NCBI GenBank assembly: GCA_035362715.1
Contig: DAOSDU010000005.1
Coordinates: 42,838 to 106,837 of the forward strand
Length of the DNA stretch: 64,000 nucleotides
DNA from: Methanofastidiosum sp.
GTDB lineage: Archaea; Methanobacteriota_B; Thermococci; Methanofastidiosales; Methanofastidiosaceae
Direction of reading: 5' to 3'
Shown: positions 62,276 through 64,000 of the stretch, piece after piece
How positions within the stretch are numbered: position 1 is the first letter of the stretch
Layout: each line of letters starts with the position of its first letter
The notes under the pieces: model-generated
Told to the model about the DNA's origin: nothing
Seen by the model: only the letters and a program-made list of their open reading frames with translations
The model's database searches: none
Program-made: the position numbers and the translations under genes

Positions 62276-63178
62276 ATGAAAAATAAAGCCATAGCACTAT
62301 TTGGAATTTTCGCAATTTTATTTTTTTCTTCTGTACCCGGTGTGATTTGTGAAGAAACTAATAGCATCTACATAAAAATTTACGAAGATGGAAGTGCATT
62401 GTGGAATCTGGAAACTAGATTTGAACTAAAAACTCAAGCAGATATTGACTTCTTTAATGAATACATGGCTGCATTAGAAGAGGATAAGAATTTTATTATT
62501 CAAAAAAAGAAAGATTCGCTTCAAAACATAATAAACAGAGTAGCTTATTCTTCAGGAAGAGAAATGACTATTGAGAATATTTCTTTGAACTATCAGATTA
62601 TTGATTCAATTAATAAAAAATATGGTGTTGTAAATATCAAATTCTTGTGGAAGGGCTTTGGCCTTAAAGACAAAGACATAATCCAGATAGGCGACTCATT
62701 TAGTGAAGGCAGTCATTTGAAGGAAGGAGAAGTTCTTGTAATTGAATATCCCAAGGAATATTCAATTGTTAGCCTTAATCCAGAGCCAAACGAAAGAAGA
62801 GAAAATTCAATATTCTGGTACGGTCCAAAAATCTTATTAAATAATGAACCAAAAATTGTCTTGGAAAAGAAATCATTACTGGGTTCTTTGAATATCTTTC
62901 TATTTGGTTTTATCGGTATTTTGGTAATTGTTATAGTTCTGACATTTTATTTTGTCATGAACAAAAAAAAGAAAAATACGCCCATATTACTATCTGATCA
63001 AGAAAAAGTCATCAGTATTCTAAGGTCATCAGGAGGTAAATGCTTTCAAAATGATATTGTTTCGCAATCCGGTATGTCTAAATCCAAAATCAGCCAAATT
63101 ATTTCTGAAATGGAGAAAAATGAATTAATAGTTAAACAGAAATATGGAAAAAACAATTTAATAATCCTAAAGAATTAA
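62276..63178 (+). CDS. Membrane-bound winged-helix regulator with extracytoplasmic domain
   Basis: About 300 residues. A signal or anchor helix (AIALFGIFAILFFSSVPGVICEE) is followed by an outer domain of about 195 residues. Next come a transmembrane helix (about 215-238: LNIFLFGFIGILVIVIVLTFYFVMNKKKK) and a cytoplasmic winged helix (QEKVISILRSSGGKCFQNDIVSQSGMSKSKISQIISEMEKN). This is the archaeal one-component layout in which an outer sensor controls DNA binding at the membrane. Start at 62276 has GGTAAT just before it. The target genes are unknown; a palindrome lies 32 bases downstream of its stop. Confidence 0.86.
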   Translation: MKNKAIALFGIFAILFFSSVPGVICEETNSIYIKIYEDGSALWNLETRFELKTQADIDFFNEYMAALEEDKNFIIQKKKDSLQNIINRVAYSSGREMTIENISLNYQIIDSINKKYGVVNIKFLWKGFGLKDKDIIQIGDSFSEGSHLKEGEVLVIEYPKEYSIVSLNPEPNERRENSIFWYGPKILLNNEPKIVLEKKSLLGSLNIFLFGFIGILVIVIVLTFYFVMNKKKKNTPILLSDQEKVISILRSSGGKCFQNDIVSQSGMSKSKISQIISEMEKNELIVKQKYGKNNLIILKN

Positions 63179-63209
63179 TTTTTTCATTGGATCATTATTT
63201 TAAATGATT

Positions 63210-63228
63210 ATGATATTACTAATATCAT
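63210..63228 (+). promoter_or_regulatory. Inverted repeat upstream of the terminal sensor gene
   Basis: ATGATATT and AATATCAT are perfect inverted copies separated by ACT. A TATA-like GATATAAATAA follows directly (63229-63239), so the repeat sits where a regulator would touch TFB/TBP binding. It lies just downstream of a winged-helix regulator gene. Confidence 0.45.
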
Positions 63229-63331
63229 GATATAAATAATCAATTCGAAAAGATTAAAAAGACTTATAGTAAGTTGTTTTAAGAACCATGAACAAATTAA
63301 TTGATTTAATATCTTCAAATGAGATTGGCTA

Positions 63332-64000
63332 ATGCAGAGAATTCTTGATTATGCGAAAGCTAATGATTATACTAAATATACCTCAACGTTGGTTGAAGCG
63401 TGGAGACTTTCTATATCTGGCCTTTCTGAAAGTTTTATTGAAGGTTTGAAAAAATACAATGGTATTCCAGACTTAAGCCCTGATGAAGATTATTCTAAAG
63501 ACACTATCGCTGCGTTTGGTATTCTCGAAGCACAAAGACATAGGAGTAGAGGCGTCACTCTTTCAATGTTTTTAGGGCTAATGAAATATTATAGGCAAAG
63601 TTACTTGGATTTAATATCACAAACGGATTTTGATAATAACGATAAGAACAAATATTTAAAATATATAAATCGATTCTTCGACAGACTAGAAATAGGATTT
63701 TCAAGTGAATGGAGCGAATCAGGTGAAAAAGACCTTATTGAAGACCTCCAATCTAAGAATCGGTATATGACTAATGAAAAAAATAAGTATCTAACTATAT
63801 TTGATAGTCTTAATGCACCTATGTTTTTTGTAAATGAAAAAAATATTATCGAAAATTTGAACCATGCGACTTCAGAATATTTTGAATTCTATAAAACATC
63901 TGGCGAAAAATACTACGAAATTGCAAAGAAAGAAATTGATCTATATTTCTTAAAGGACGAAATTAAAGCCTTTACATTATCAAAAAAAGAAAAGTCAGAA
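63332..64000 (+). CDS. N-terminal part of a sensor protein (PAS begins near the window end)
   Basis: The frame is open from an ATG at 63332 to the window end (223 codons). It has a helical input domain (about 1-130: STLVEAWRLSISGLSESFI, RHRSRGVTLSMFLGLMKYY, FFDRLEIGFSSEW), a coiled coil, and the start of a PAS-like domain (TIFDSLNAPMFFVNEKNIIE). Helical input domains like this are common in methanogen sensor kinases. No Shine-Dalgarno precedes the ATG. An upstream frame from 63288 (MNKLIDLISSNE) looks like the missing N-terminus, one base out of phase. Confidence 0.8.
   Translation, partial: MQRILDYAKANDYTKYTSTLVEAWRLSISGLSESFIEGLKKYNGIPDLSPDEDYSKDTIAAFGILEAQRHRSRGVTLSMFLGLMKYYRQSYLDLISQTDFDNNDKNKYLKYINRFFDRLEIGFSSEWSESGEKDLIEDLQSKNRYMTNEKNKYLTIFDSLNAPMFFVNEKNIIENLNHATSEYFEFYKTSGEKYYEIAKKEIDLYFLKDEIKAFTLSKKEKSE

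Overview
The window is AT-rich, densely packed and archaeal. Archaeal markers are a group II chaperonin (thermosome), isopentenyl phosphate kinase, pyruvoyl-dependent arginine decarboxylase, an archaeal NAC protein with a UBA tail, a XerA-type recombinase, a Roadblock/LC7 protein and TATA-box promoters. Translation starts come in two kinds. Many genes carry AGGTG or GGAGG about five bases before ATG, TTG or GTG. Others have a TATA box about 25 bases before the start codon and are probably leaderless. The many PAS-domain sensors, a NapH-like polyferredoxin and cysteine-rich surface lipoproteins suggest an anaerobic euryarchaeon, possibly a methanogen relative such as the Methanofastidiosales. 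No methanogenesis gene lies in the window, so that placement is only an inference. I found no rRNA, tRNA, CRISPR array or insertion sequence.

Layout. 0-9 kb: mixed housekeeping and accessory genes (cyclophilin, PH-domain membrane protein, stand-alone LigD-type 3'-phosphoesterase, short asparaginase, MFS transporter, secreted nuclease, nitroreductase, formyltransferase, Cys-rich lipoprotein, methyltransferase, YbaK/ProX-type deacylase). 9-15 kb: an apparent envelope-glycan group made of a membrane protein fusing tyrosine-phosphatase-like domains to a dolichol/phytol-kinase-like domain, a membrane-anchored HEAT-repeat protein, a processive GT2 glycosyltransferase and, convergently, a secreted GH16-like protein. 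16.5-24.4 kb: a minus-strand sensory operon of multi-PAS kinases and response regulators, in which two kinase genes are each split by a single-base deletion. 25-33 kb: GyrI-like protein, HerA/FtsK-like ATPase, a DUF1508 protein, a hybrid pseudokinase, IPK, and a radical SAM plus DUF4130 pair.

33-43 kb: adenylate kinase, XerA, a small kinase, a TPR/J-domain protein, Roadblock, polyferredoxin, thermosome and fasciclin. 43-50 kb: NSS transporter, AlaX editing protein, EamA transporter, QueG-like Fe-S protein, a sensor lacking a kinase domain, arginine decarboxylase and rhomboid protease. 50-64 kb: TspO-like protein, molybdopterin lipoprotein, argJ-argD, NAC, a beta-propeller/PKD surface protein with a PGF-type tail, MATE exporter, flavin-binding protein, a coupled photolyase / ATP10-like / DUF523-DUF1722 trio, DUF4013 protein, a membrane-bound winged-helix regulator and the start of another sensor.

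The observations most worth following up are the phosphatase-polyprenol-kinase fusion and its glycan neighbours, two sensors that end in a kinase dimerisation helix pair with no ATPase domain (one also lacks the histidine), a cysteine-rich PAS subtype shared by two sensors, and two or three single-base frameshifts that all fall in sensor genes.
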